Part shown: positions 52,064 to 61,324 of the stretch, piece after piece | Layout of the letters: each line of letters starts with the position of its first letter | How positions within the stretch are numbered: position 1 is the stretch's first letter | Assembly: GCA_017451025.1 (NCBI GenBank) | Contig: JAFSSM010000046.1 | Span: 1 to 64,000 of the forward strand | Length of the DNA stretch: 64,000 bases | Direction: 5' to 3' | From: Synergistaceae bacterium | GTDB taxonomy: Bacteria > Synergistota > Synergistia > Synergistales > Aminobacteriaceae | Position numbers and translations under genes: made by a program | Notes under the pieces: generated by a model | The model's database searches: none | What the model was told of the DNA's origin: nothing | Seen by the model: the letters and a program-made list of their open reading frames with translations, nothing else

Positions 52064-55000
52064 TTGGCTAAGACTGTTGACGATATCCTTATCCCTATGC
52101 CCAAAAGCAGAAGGAGGAGACGCAAACTAATGAAACGGCGCAGGAGCGGCTTCACTAAATTCCTGCTGGGGCTGGGGATGCTGGCTGTAATCCTTGCAGT
52201 AATTTTTTCAGTGGCCGATATTGGCGGGAATATTATTCTCGGGCTTGCACAGAACTATCTGGCCGAAAACATGAACCTTACTCTGAAAGCAGAGAGTATT
52301 ACAGGAAATCCGGTAAAGGGATACCGGCTAAATAACTTTGAGCTGTCGGACAGCGAGGGCCGGCAGATACTTTCGGCGGGCTTTTTGTCGGGACGTGTGA
52401 ATTTCCCCGCACTGCTCACCGGAAAAATCAGGCTGGCGGAAATTGCGTTAGGCGGTATGAGCATGGACGTTGACACGCTGATTGCGACAATACAGAACTT
52501 CCCAGCACAACTCCCTACAGCCAAAACTTCACCGGATATTGCCGCAGGATTCACCCTCACCGCTTCTCCGGCGTGGGCAGAGCAGGAAAACACGATGCCC
52601 GATATTCCGCTGGACAGGTTCAGCGTCAGGGAGAGCAGGTTCTCTTCGTCCTACGGAACTATCACCGTCAACGAAATTGGTGCGGACCTGCAGAATTTCG
52701 ACGTTGATGTTGACGCGAAGCTGAACGATATACCGCTGACCGGCACAATAGATATGGGAGAGTCTGCAGGATTGACGGGCATCAACCGCTCTGACCTGAG
52801 ACTGGGAAGCGGAAAGATAACAGCAACAGGAGGACTTGCCGGCAACGACTCTCTGGATTTCCACGCATCGCTCGAGAATCTTGACCTGCAGGAAATGACC
52901 GGGCTGTACCCCCAGCTCCTGAAGCCCGAAGACTTTTCGGGAAAAGCCAACATTAACGCGGACGTAACCGGCACTCTGGATTCACCGAGAGCTTTCGGAA
53001 CTATAGACTACAGCGGCGCGAAGATTTACGGTTTTCCTGTTGAGCGGGTGAGCACGAGCTTCAACTATGCGGATTACCGCGTGGGCTTGAGCAACATTCA
53101 GGCAAATGTGTTCAACGTACCGATTCAGGGAGAAATTGCGGCGGCCTCACGTCCCAACGAAAAACTATCGGTTATGGTGAAACTTGACGGCAGTGAAGCG
53201 AACCTAGACGGCCTCGACAAAATACTTGGTATTGATGAGCTGAAGGGATTATCCGGAAAAGTTGAGACATTCAGCGCAAACATCAGCGGCTATGTCGACA
53301 AGCTCAACGGCCTCGTGAATTTCACAGCACCTAGAATTGCCTACGCTGGCCGTGCCCTCACTAATATTCGTGCACAGATGAAGCTGAGTCAGAGCGATAC
53401 CGCACACGTTGACGGTAAATTCGCTTTCGAGGGAGCACAGGGTTTTATTCAGGGACAGGTTGCCTCACTTCTGGTGAACCCAGACATGAATATTACGGCC
53501 AAGATCGTTGATCTGGATATTAAGCGCGTCGAGAACATGATACCCGATGCTTCGGATTACAAGCTCGCCGGAAAAATCACAGCATCCGTGAACGTCAAGG
53601 GCACTGCCGCTAACCCTGCAATATCCGGCTCGTTGAACAGTCCGGAGTTTTCGGGATTCGACCAGAAGATTACGAAACCGGTCATCAACTTTGCGTTCGC
53701 GAACAAGACACTGACTCTCAGCAAGACAGAAGGAACGCTAAACGGTATGCCCATCAACATAAGCGGAACGGTTTCGCCCCTTCCGTCGGGCAATCCCAAC
53801 CTGAACATCAACGCCACAATCTCGATGACTCCTGCCTCACTGAAAGCATATGTGCCAGACATCGACAGTTACAAGCTCAAGGGAAATATCAATGCCGGAG
53901 TGAAAATTCAGGGGAGCGTGAACAGCCCGAGCGTGAATCTCGTTGCGTCCTCTCCTAATCTTCAGGCTATGGACATGGTAAACGCAAAAGATATTGAGCT
54001 TACCACAGCACTTAACGGCGACCTTGCCAAGCTCGACAGGATAAGCGTCAACGCGGCGGCCAAGAGCATAACGGCCAGCGGTGTAACTTTTTCGGGAGTG
54101 AACGCCAGAATCGACAAAGACGGCGACAAAATTATTTTGGGCGGACTGAACGCAAAAAGCGGAAGCGGAAGCATAACCGGCTCCGGAACTGCGGACATAT
54201 CGGGAAAATCTCCGCTCTCGTTCAGCTTCAGGTTCACTAACCTTGCACTTGGCCCGCTGGCTTCAGCTTCAGGCGTTGACCTCAAGGGGAATCTCACAGG
54301 TACCCTCAAAATTTCCGGGAGCAACACTAATCCCGGAATAGCTCTCACCGCAAACGTGCCTTCACTTAGTGCGCAGGGCTTCACATTGACGGGAGTTGCG
54401 GCGGACGTTTCAGGAAACATGAACAGCATCAAGCTGAACAGGTTACGTGCTGATGTTGAGGGAGCAGAGGTGAGTGCTTCGGGCAGTGTGCAGATTTCGC
54501 CGACGGTGAAGCCCAGCATCACGATTAAAGCCGATAACGTGAAACTTGCGAGGCTTCTTCCTGATTATGACGTTTCCGGAACTGCGAGCCTGAACTTTGC
54601 GCTTTCCGGTGAGGGCACCAACATTTCGGGCAAAGGCTCTCTGACTTCGCCGAGCTTGAAGGCTTACGGAATATCTCTCTCGGGAATTAACCTTCCTCTC
54701 GCGTATTCCGGGAGCAGTTTTACGTCAAACGGAGGCACAGCGAAATTCTACGGAGGCACTCTCAAGAATAACCTTAGCCTGAACATTGACAGCATGAAGT
54801 ATACGGACAATCTGACGGCCTCCGGAATTGATGCAGGTGCACTTATCACCGACGTATCGAAGGACATGAAGGACACGATAAGCGGCAAGGCAAACCTGAC
54901 CCTGAACGTTTCCGGGACTGGTGCGAATGTCTCAGCGAAAGGTACTCTGACATCACCGGCATTCAAGGCGTACGGATTCAGCCTGTCGAACGTGAACCTG

Positions 55001-56062
55001 CCTATAACGTACTCTAACAACAAGCTGGTATCCGCACCTGCTACTGCGAAACTTTACGGCGGCACGCTCAAGAATAACCTGACGTTCGACATGAACACTA
55101 TGAAGTTCAGCGACAACATCGATGTGAACGGAGCAGACGTTAATGCGCTGATTCAGGATGTATCGGGCGGACTTGAAGGGAAAATCACCGGAACAGGGAA
55201 GCTCACGATGAAGCTGAACGGTTCAGCGAAGGGCAAGACGACCTATTCCGGATCCGGCAGCTTCTCGATGGGTGCGGGAGCGATTAGCGGGTTCAAGTGG
55301 CTTGATCTGGTGTCGAAAGTTCACGGCACAAACGGAATCAGGTATGCGAGCGTGAATGCACCCCTGACTCTTCAGACCGGAAAACTAATCCTGAAATCCG
55401 GGAGCATTGCCAACGCCAACAAGAACGACCCGATGTACAGGTACGCGAAGCTGAGCCAGAACGGGACAATCGATTTCGGCGGAAAGGACGTAACGCTGAA
55501 TCTTCAGACTGAGAGCGTGATTAATTACCAGCTGATTAATGCGCTTCAAGGAGGAGGCAAGGGAGGACTTGAGGCACTGTTCAAAGGAGGAGTGTCGAGT
55601 CTTGAAGACGGACTGAAGGCGTTTTTGCGTGGCGGTCTTTCTGGAGCGGAGAAGAACGCTTCAACGGGAGATTTCCGCACTGTGAACCTGAGGATTTCGG
55701 GCAAGGCAGCTTCACCATCATTCTCCGGGCTGAAGATAGGGCCGTCAACGCTGAAGACTCAGACCGAGCAGAAGGCCGGGCAGAGCACCGACAAGAAGCA
55801 GGATACTCAGCAGAACTTGAAGGAGAAAATTCTAGACAGGGCTATTGAGGTCATTGCACCTGGAGCAAAGAAGAATCAGACGGCTGCACCGAAGGTAAAT
55901 ACACCTGCGAAGACTCAGCCTCAGACGAAACAGACACAGACACAGTCCAAAACTCAGACGCAGACACAGAAACAGAACGTGAGGCAGCAGGTAGAGAACA
56001 AGGTGAAGGAAGAACTGCGCAAGGGTTTGCAGAAAGGATTAGGAGGGTTATTCAAGAAATGA
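52064..56062 (+). CDS. tamB: TamB-like translocation and assembly module protein
   Basis: A giant protein of about 1332 residues with a basic start (SRRRRRKLMKRRRSG), one membrane segment (FLLGLGMLAVILAVIFSVAD) and then a long chain of repeated beta-strand segments (for example SLNSPEFSG, LTSPSLKAYG, GTLKNNLS), ending in a TamB/DUF490 domain and a Gln/Thr-rich tail. TamB-like proteins span the periplasm and carry phospholipids or assist outer-membrane assembly. The start is uncertain: TTG 52064 (AGAGGG 11 bases upstream), GTG 52055 or ATG 52130 (GGAGGAG about 10 bases upstream) are all possible. Its stop overlaps the next gene by four bases. Confidence 0.88.
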   Translation: MAKTVDDILIPMPKSRRRRRKLMKRRRSGFTKFLLGLGMLAVILAVIFSVADIGGNIILGLAQNYLAENMNLTLKAESITGNPVKGYRLNNFELSDSEGRQILSAGFLSGRVNFPALLTGKIRLAEIALGGMSMDVDTLIATIQNFPAQLPTAKTSPDIAAGFTLTASPAWAEQENTMPDIPLDRFSVRESRFSSSYGTITVNEIGADLQNFDVDVDAKLNDIPLTGTIDMGESAGLTGINRSDLRLGSGKITATGGLAGNDSLDFHASLENLDLQEMTGLYPQLLKPEDFSGKANINADVTGTLDSPRAFGTIDYSGAKIYGFPVERVSTSFNYADYRVGLSNIQANVFNVPIQGEIAAASRPNEKLSVMVKLDGSEANLDGLDKILGIDELKGLSGKVETFSANISGYVDKLNGLVNFTAPRIAYAGRALTNIRAQMKLSQSDTAHVDGKFAFEGAQGFIQGQVASLLVNPDMNITAKIVDLDIKRVENMIPDASDYKLAGKITASVNVKGTAANPAISGSLNSPEFSGFDQKITKPVINFAFANKTLTLSKTEGTLNGMPINISGTVSPLPSGNPNLNINATISMTPASLKAYVPDIDSYKLKGNINAGVKIQGSVNSPSVNLVASSPNLQAMDMVNAKDIELTTALNGDLAKLDRISVNAAAKSITASGVTFSGVNARIDKDGDKIILGGLNAKSGSGSITGSGTADISGKSPLSFSFRFTNLALGPLASASGVDLKGNLTGTLKISGSNTNPGIALTANVPSLSAQGFTLTGVAADVSGNMNSIKLNRLRADVEGAEVSASGSVQISPTVKPSITIKADNVKLARLLPDYDVSGTASLNFALSGEGTNISGKGSLTSPSLKAYGISLSGINLPLAYSGSSFTSNGGTAKFYGGTLKNNLSLNIDSMKYTDNLTASGIDAGALITDVSKDMKDTISGKANLTLNVSGTGANVSAKGTLTSPAFKAYGFSLSNVNLPITYSNNKLVSAPATAKLYGGTLKNNLTFDMNTMKFSDNIDVNGADVNALIQDVSGGLEGKITGTGKLTMKLNGSAKGKTTYSGSGSFSMGAGAISGFKWLDLVSKVHGTNGIRYASVNAPLTLQTGKLILKSGSIANANKNDPMYRYAKLSQNGTIDFGGKDVTLNLQTESVINYQLINALQGGGKGGLEALFKGGVSSLEDGLKAFLRGGLSGAEKNASTGDFRTVNLRISGKAASPSFSGLKIGPSTLKTQTEQKAGQSTDKKQDTQQNLKEKILDRAIEVIAPGAKKNQTAAPKVNTPAKTQPQTKQTQTQSKTQTQTQKQNVRQQVENKVKEELRKGLQKGLGGLFKK

Positions 56063-56673
56063 GACTGCTACATGATCCTGTAAGGTTATTGCTCACAATT
56101 CCGGCGTTGTTGTGGGCGTTGTCGTTTCACGAGTTCTGCCACGGTTTCGCGGCCAAGATGGTTGGAGACCCTACGGCGGAGATGCGCGGCCGTCTGTCGC
56201 TAAACCCGTTCGCACATTTTGACCTTGTGGGTACGCTGATGCTGCTGCTTGTGGGGTTCGGGTGGGCAAAGCCTGTTCCGATTAACCCGAGATATTTCCG
56301 GCATCCCAAGAGGGACTTGGTGATAGTGTCTCTTGCCGGGGTTGCGGGAAATATTTTGACGGCAGTATTAACGGTGCTGTTCTTCAGGTATTTCGGCGCA
56401 AAGTGGTACCAGTGGACGGGACAGAGCGGGTTAATCTTCCTGTTCCAGATGGTGAATATCAACATGGGGCTTGCGGCGTTCAACCTGATACCCATTCCGC
56501 CGCTTGACGGTTCGAAAGTTCTGGAGGCATTCCTGCCGTACAAGTATATGCGCTATTACTGGTGGCTTGAGCGTTACGGAATGATAATCCTGCTGGTGCT
56601 GTTATTGACGGGGATAATCAATGTATTCTTCGACCCGATAATACGGTTGTTGTGGAACTTCCTGCCTTATTAG
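56059..56673 (+). CDS. Site-2 protease-family membrane metalloprotease (M50)
   Basis: A 204-residue multi-pass protein. The zinc site is SFHEFCHGFAAKMVGD and the third ligand lies in NLIPIPPLDGSKVLE. Hydrophobic segments fill the rest, including VIVSLAGVAGNILTAVLTVL. It fits M50B intramembrane proteases, which cleave membrane-bound substrates. The start overlaps tamB by four bases; a link with outer-membrane biogenesis is only contextual. Confidence 0.93.
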   Translation: MRLLHDPVRLLLTIPALLWALSFHEFCHGFAAKMVGDPTAEMRGRLSLNPFAHFDLVGTLMLLLVGFGWAKPVPINPRYFRHPKRDLVIVSLAGVAGNILTAVLTVLFFRYFGAKWYQWTGQSGLIFLFQMVNINMGLAAFNLIPIPPLDGSKVLEAFLPYKYMRYYWWLERYGMIILLVLLLTGIINVFFDPIIRLLWNFLPY

Positions 56674-56711
56674 GCGGTATAATTAAAGAAAATTTCATGA
56701 GGTGATGATAT

Positions 56712-57140
56712 TTGTTCTGGTTTAACCGCCTGAAGGGTTATGTGATGAAGCTGGTAAAGCCCTCAATGTATATGAGCGGAATGGATTATGTGTTCAAGCT
56801 GTGGCAGGAGTCGGACGCTAAGGAGCGCGGAATACTTCTGCTGACATTTTCGCCAATGTTCTTGAGCATGGGGGGCTTCGTCTTCACGATAATATACTTT
56901 GTGCTGTTTGTGCTGCCGTCGTATTTGTTCAGCGTATTGGGCTGGGGAATATTGACCGCGCTTTTCGGTGCCGGAGGAAAATACTGCTACAAGTACTTTA
57001 CCGGCAAGGAGATTAAGGCGAAGAATGATTCGAATGTGATTGACGTAGCCTTCACTGAGGAAGAAGCGGAAGAAGCGGAGGACGAAGCGAAGGCCGAAGA
57101 GCCCAAGAAAAAGGCGGCCAAGAAGAAAACTGAAGCATAA
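56712..57140 (+). CDS. Small membrane protein with acidic/basic tail, unknown function
   Basis: A 142-residue protein with two predicted membrane segments (FSPMFLSMGGFVFTIIYFVL and SYLFSVLGWGILTALFGAGG) and a tail of alternating Glu/Ala and Lys/Ala (EEEAEEAEDEAKAEEPKKKA). The start is a TTG with GAGGTGA six bases upstream. No family is recognised. It follows the M50 protease and ends at a bidirectional terminator, so it may be co-transcribed with tamB. Confidence 0.75.
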   Translation: MFWFNRLKGYVMKLVKPSMYMSGMDYVFKLWQESDAKERGILLLTFSPMFLSMGGFVFTIIYFVLFVLPSYLFSVLGWGILTALFGAGGKYCYKYFTGKEIKAKNDSNVIDVAFTEEEAEEAEDEAKAEEPKKKAAKKKTEA

Positions 57141-57155
57141 GTCCGCACAAAAAAG

Positions 57156-57188
57156 CTCCCTCTCCTGAAAATCGGGGAGGGAGTTTTT
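57156..57188. terminator. Bidirectional intrinsic terminator
   Basis: CTCCCTCTCC (57156-57165) pairs with GGGGAGGGAG (57174-57183) with one G-U pair; TTTTT follows on the plus strand and AAAAAA (57149-57154) lies before it for the minus strand. It serves both the membrane-protein gene and thrS. Confidence 0.88.
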
Positions 57189-57203
57189 GTTATGTCAGCA
57201 GAC

Positions 57204-59099
57204 TTAACGCATAGGGTTGAACTCTTTATCCAGAAGTTCCTTGAATGCCTCGAGGCTCATGCTCCCCAAGTCTCCCTTTGAGCGTTCACGTACACCGACA
57301 GTGCGCGACTCTTTCTCCTTGTCGCCTACCACCAGCATATACGGCACCTTCTGCACCTGTGCATCGCGAATCTTCCTGCCGAGCTTCTCGCCGCGTACAT
57401 CAACCTCTGATCTGATGCCCCACTTCGTGAACGTCTCCTGAAGCTCCCGTGCATAGTCAGCGTGTCCTTCAGCGATGGTGATTATCTTGGCCTGAACTGG
57501 TGCCAGCCAATACGGGAATGCTCCGGCGTAATGCTCTATCAGTATTCCCATGAACCGCTCGACGCTCCCGAAAACTACCCTGTGAAGCATTACGGGTGTG
57601 TGTTCTGCTCCGTCCTCGCCGATGTACGTTACTCCGAATCTGCCTGGCATCTGGAAGTCCAGCTGAATCGTTCCGCACTGCCACGTCCTGCCTATGCAGT
57701 CCTCGAGGTGAAAATCTATCTTCGGCCCGTAGAATGCCCCGTCGCCCGGATTAATCGTGTAGGGAGTGTTAGTGCTCTCGAGGGCATCACGCAAAGCTGC
57801 TTCTGCTGTCTCCCACTGCTCATCAGTTCCCATTGAGTCATCGGGCCTGGTCGAAAGTTCTACGGTGTACTTGAACCCGAACACGTCATTGTACACATAG
57901 CGGTCAAGCTCCATAATCCTCATGACCTCGTCCTTGATCTGCGAGTGCTCGATGTATGTGTGAGCATCGTCCTGCGTGAAGCACCGTACCCTCATCAGGC
58001 CGTGAAGCACTCCGCTCCTCTCATGCCTGTGCACGCACCCAAGTTCCGCCAGCCTCATGGGAAGTTCCCTGTAGCTCCGTAACTGCGTCTTGAACACGAG
58101 AATACTTCCCGGACAATTCATCGGCTTGATTGCGTAGGGCTTCTCGTCAATTTCCGTGAAGTACATGTTCTCCCTGTAGTGGTCCCAGTGCCCCGACCGC
58201 ATCCATAATTCCCTGTCGAGAATCTGCGGTGTCTTGATCTCAAGGTAGCCTCTCTTCGCGTGCTCACGTCTCCAAAAATCTATGAGCGTGTTCATTATGG
58301 CCATTCCCTTCGGGTGGAAGAACGGGAAGCCCGGGCCCTCCTCATGCAGGCTGAACAGGTCTAAATCCTTGCCGAGCTTTCTGTGATCCCTGAGCTTGGC
58401 CTCTTCCATTCTGCGCAGATACTCTTTCAGCTCGTCAGGAGTCGCAAACGTAGTCCCGTAAATTCGGGTGAGCATCTTGTTGTGTTCGTCGCCGCGCCAG
58501 TATGCTCCGGCTATGCTCATCAGCTTGAAGTTATGGAGCTTCGACGCGTCCTCAACGTGAGGGCCTCTGCACAGGTCCGCGTATTCTCCCTGCCTGTACA
58601 CTGAAACTGAAGGAGCGTCAATCTCGGTGATAAGCTCCGTCTTGTAGGGATCCTCCGCAAAGAATTTCAGGGCTTCGTCCTTAGTCATGTCAGAACGGGT
58701 AACTTTCTCACCGGCACCTGCGATTTTACGCATTTCTGCTTCGATTTTGGGCAGGTCTTCTTCGGTGATTGTGCCCGCAACATCCACATCATAGTAGAAC
58801 CCGTCCTTAATTGCCGGGCCTACTCCGAAGTGAGAGCCAGGATACAGCCTGAGGATTGCCTGTGCCATTAAGTGTGCTGTGCTGTGGCGGATAATCTCGA
58901 GCCCTTCGGGTGTGTCTGACGTTACCGGCTCAACCTCACCGCCGGAAGTTACTGCACGGGATAAGTCCATTAATTCGCCATTGAACTTTGCGGCAATAAC
59001 TTTCTTGCTGTCGAGGCCAAGTGCCTTTACCGCGTCGTGCAGGGATATGCTTTCAGAGTCTATTTCGCTTGATTTTTCTCCATGCCTTAACTTTAACAT
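57204..59099 (-). CDS. thrS: Threonyl-tRNA synthetase
   Basis: A 631-residue ThrRS with an N-terminal TGS domain (about residues 1-60), the editing domain with HSTAHLMAQAILRLYPGSHF, the class II catalytic core (MNCPGSILVFKTQLRSYREL, SGVLHGLMRVRCFTQDDAH, VMLHRVVFGSVERFMGILIE) and a C-terminal anticodon-binding domain (KAGLK-type end not needed). It charges tRNA-Thr and edits Ser-tRNA. The 80 bases upstream are too short for a T-box and show none of its elements. Confidence 0.98.
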   Translation of the reverse strand: MLKLRHGEKSSEIDSESISLHDAVKALGLDSKKVIAAKFNGELMDLSRAVTSGGEVEPVTSDTPEGLEIIRHSTAHLMAQAILRLYPGSHFGVGPAIKDGFYYDVDVAGTITEEDLPKIEAEMRKIAGAGEKVTRSDMTKDEALKFFAEDPYKTELITEIDAPSVSVYRQGEYADLCRGPHVEDASKLHNFKLMSIAGAYWRGDEHNKMLTRIYGTTFATPDELKEYLRRMEEAKLRDHRKLGKDLDLFSLHEEGPGFPFFHPKGMAIMNTLIDFWRREHAKRGYLEIKTPQILDRELWMRSGHWDHYRENMYFTEIDEKPYAIKPMNCPGSILVFKTQLRSYRELPMRLAELGCVHRHERSGVLHGLMRVRCFTQDDAHTYIEHSQIKDEVMRIMELDRYVYNDVFGFKYTVELSTRPDDSMGTDEQWETAEAALRDALESTNTPYTINPGDGAFYGPKIDFHLEDCIGRTWQCGTIQLDFQMPGRFGVTYIGEDGAEHTPVMLHRVVFGSVERFMGILIEHYAGAFPYWLAPVQAKIITIAEGHADYARELQETFTKWGIRSEVDVRGEKLGRKIRDAQVQKVPYMLVVGDKEKESRTVGVRERSKGDLGSMSLEAFKELLDKEFNPMR

Positions 59100-59179
59100 G
59101 AGATACCTTCTTTAACTGTAATGTGAGATTTTGCGGGTAAGGATAACACCGAAAGTTTTTCACTGCAAGCACAGTGCTG

Positions 59180-60057
59180 TTACGAGTACAGCTCACTTAC
59201 CCTCTCTATAATCTCAGCGTCAACAGACGGTTGAAATTTTCGGGCGAACATTGCTTGAGAGGCTTTTATCTGTTCGAGGTCGGACAGTCTGAAAGTGTAG
59301 GGACTTCCTCTGTTCCAGTCAATGAACCTCATGGATGAAGGAGCGCGCTTCTCGTAAAAATCCGAGTTCAGCAGGAGTGTGTGAAGGAATATCTCATCAG
59401 CGCAGACGGTATCGTGGAATACTTTGTGAATCCATTCACGTTTTGAGAGGACGTACCTCGCGAACTTGTCCGTTATGCTGAACCACTGGCTTCCTTTTTG
59501 GAAGTTTATACCCTTGTTGCGGTGAACATGAAGCATTTTCTGGAGCTTGAGGCTTATTCTGCTGAGTACACGCACGATTCTATTGCCCCTTCTGCCGTTG
59601 AGTTCCTGAAATGGATAGTAGTAGCGTATTCTGTCTTCGTAGCCGAAATTTCTGCTTTGGAAGCCAACGAACTCATTTTCGCTGTGCTCCTCGAAGAACT
59701 TGATGATGTCCTCGCTCTTCTTGATGGGCAGGTCTGCTCCGGATAACAGGTGATAGTGTCCGTAATGTCCCTGTGAAGCTGCGGCCTCAAGCAGTATCAG
59801 TTCGGCCTTAATCTGGCTGTAACCTCCCCAAGATACTTTTATGCGCGGGGTATGAAAAATCCTGCTGTACTTTGTGAGCTTCAAAGTCTCAGCAGGATCA
59901 TATGATTTATTCTTTGCGTCAAAATGTATGAAGATGTCAATTTTTGGGTGATCTAGCATTTGAACCAGAGCCGTAAACGCAGAGTTTGCCTCATGTGCTA
60001 TAATGAGAATGGCTTGCTTGCTTGCTTGCTTGCTGAAGAATGTACAGCCTCAGCCAT
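59180..60057 (-). CDS. GT14-like (core-2/I-branching type) glycosyltransferase, phase-variable and out of frame in this copy
   Basis: The conserved frame resembles core-2/I-branching beta-1,6-N-acetylglucosaminyltransferases, as in bacterial capsule or LPS loci: LDHPKIDIFIHFDAKNKSYD, GHYHLLSGADLPIKKSEDII, and KGSQWFSITDKFARYVLS. The first ATG in this frame (59959) misses the family's usual first strand, which is encoded just upstream (ILIIAHEANSAFTALVQ). A start ATG lies at 60057, but between it and this strand are five copies of GCAA, and the present count leaves the two out of frame. Six or three copies would give MAEAVHSSASKQASKQAILI. So the gene reads as off in this copy. Frame arithmetic is direct; switching is inferred. 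Confidence 0.82.
60012..60033 (-). repeat. Tetranucleotide repeat (GCAA x5 on the coding strand) at the start of a glycosyltransferase gene
   Basis: Five tandem TTGC units on the plus strand (60014-60033), with two further matching bases, lie 24 bases downstream of the ATG at 60057. Gaining one unit, or losing two, would join that ATG to the conserved glycosyltransferase frame. Confidence 0.93.
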
Positions 60058-60106
60058 AATTAAATCAAGTCCCTTTCTGCAAAATTATCATAATTACTTT
60101 CGAGAT

Positions 60107-60112
60107 ATTATA
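60107..60112 (-). promoter_or_regulatory. Possible -10 box for the phase-variable glycosyltransferase
   Basis: On the minus strand the hexamer TATAAT (preceded by TTGG) lies 49 bases before the ATG at 60057. The matching -35 region is weak (TCTTAG at 17 bases). Confidence 0.4.
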
Positions 60113-60129
60113 CCAAATTTGTTGTGAGG

Positions 60130-60396
60130 CTAAGACGCTTTAGCCACTTCTACACCCAGTGCTTCCTCGATGGCTATTGCGAGCTGGTCTGCGCAGGATG
60201 TCCCTTTATTTCCGCACAGGTTGCCTCTGAGAATCTCAGCAGTCTTCAGTGCATCGGCACCCTCAAGCAGTCTCATTAATGCCGCCAGATTTCCGGGACA
60301 TCCCCCGAAGAACTTTAAGTTGTAGATTTTTCCGTCCTCAATGTTAAACGTTATCTTCTTTGAGCATATCCCTGTCGGTATAAATTCTATTGTCAT
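60130..60396 (-). CDS. TSCPD-domain protein (TIGR03905 family)
   Basis: An 88-residue protein with conserved cysteines at about positions 11, 33, 61 and 68 (PTGICSKKITF, FFGGCPGNLAAL, LCGNKGTSCADQL), the layout of the short TSCPD family also seen at the C-terminus of some ribonucleotide reductases, where it may bind metal. AGGAG lies before the ATG. Its first 53 bases overlap the end of dusB in another frame. Function is unknown. Confidence 0.88.
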   Translation of the reverse strand: MTIEFIPTGICSKKITFNIEDGKIYNLKFFGGCPGNLAALMRLLEGADALKTAEILRGNLCGNKGTSCADQLAIAIEEALGVEVAKAS

Positions 60397-61324
60397 AATT
60401 CATCGCTCCTGTTCTGATTATTTCCCTCAACCTGTAAACACTATCGGCGGTCATTGCCTGTCTCCTTAACTCTGCCGAACCGCGCGAATACTTCAGCACA
60501 CTTCCCGCAAACCTCTTCAACAACACCAACGCCTTATGTTCTCCTGACAGTTCCTCCGCCCTGTACGAGAACTTCAGAATTTCCGCAAGCCTACCTTCCT
60601 GCGTCCTGACATGTCCGCCAAATTCCTCGAACATGTACGGGTTGCATATTATACCCCGCGCTAACATTATTTCAACACATCCGAACGATAAGTACTCCCG
60701 AATATCCTCCGAAGTTTTTACGTCTCCGCTCGCCCCTATCAGTCCCGGAAACCTATCCGCCGCCTTGCGTACAATCTCTCTGTCAGCAACGCCTTCATAC
60801 CTCTGTGCGCAGGTGCGTCCGTGAATACACACATTATCTGCCCCTGCCTCTGCAAGCACTTCTACAAACCTCAACGTATCATCGTCATTCTCGAACTTCC
60901 TTGTCTTCACCCACACAGGCAGACCTAAACCTTTAAGGCCCTTCACCATTTTTGCGGCAAGCTCCGGATTTTTCATCAACGCTGCTCCTGAACCGTTGCG
61001 CGTGATTTTCGGCATAGGACACGCCATGTTCACACCAAACCCTGAGAAACGCACGCCCATCTTCAGCACAACTTCGGCACCTTCCACAACAAGAGTATCG
61101 TCATTACCGAAAAGCTGAACGATTAGCGGCTTCTCGTGCTCCGATACCTTCAGCATGTCGAACGTCTTTGCGTTGTCGCGAATCAGTCCCGCACAGCTTA
61201 TCATCTCCGTGTGAGTGAGGCTAGCTCCGTGCTGTGAGAAAAACTCCCTCACCGGAAGCGTAGTAACCCCGGCGAGGGGAGCCAGGCATAACGGAGTCTC
61301 TATCTCTATTCCGCCGGCTATCAA
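60344..61324 (-). CDS. dusB: tRNA-dihydrouridine synthase (DusB type)
   Basis: A 326-residue FMN TIM-barrel enzyme. It starts with a TTG whose last bases overlap the coaX stop, and GGGAGG is five bases upstream, giving IAGGIEIETPLCLAPLAGVT. Motifs include the catalytic Cys in VNMACPMPKITRNGSGAALM, WVKTRKFENDDD, and CIHGRTCAQRYEGVAD. It reduces uridines in tRNA D-loops. The 3' end overlaps the TSCPD gene by 53 bases, longer than usual; the last codons follow the family end DNRIYTDRDM. Confidence 0.95.
   Translation of the reverse strand: MIAGGIEIETPLCLAPLAGVTTLPVREFFSQHGASLTHTEMISCAGLIRDNAKTFDMLKVSEHEKPLIVQLFGNDDTLVVEGAEVVLKMGVRFSGFGVNMACPMPKITRNGSGAALMKNPELAAKMVKGLKGLGLPVWVKTRKFENDDDTLRFVEVLAEAGADNVCIHGRTCAQRYEGVADREIVRKAADRFPGLIGASGDVKTSEDIREYLSFGCVEIMLARGIICNPYMFEEFGGHVRTQEGRLAEILKFSYRAEELSGEHKALVLLKRFAGSVLKYSRGSAELRRQAMTADSVYRLREIIRTGAMNYDNRIYTDRDMLKEDNV

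Noticed and set aside
55890-55990. CAGAC/ACAGAC-like repetitive stretch near the end of tamB
   Set aside because: It encodes a degenerate Gln/Thr-rich tail; no perfect tandem unit of four or more copies is present.
59100-59179. T-box riboswitch upstream of thrS
   Set aside because: The region is only 80 bases and shows no T-box consensus or terminator/antiterminator pair.
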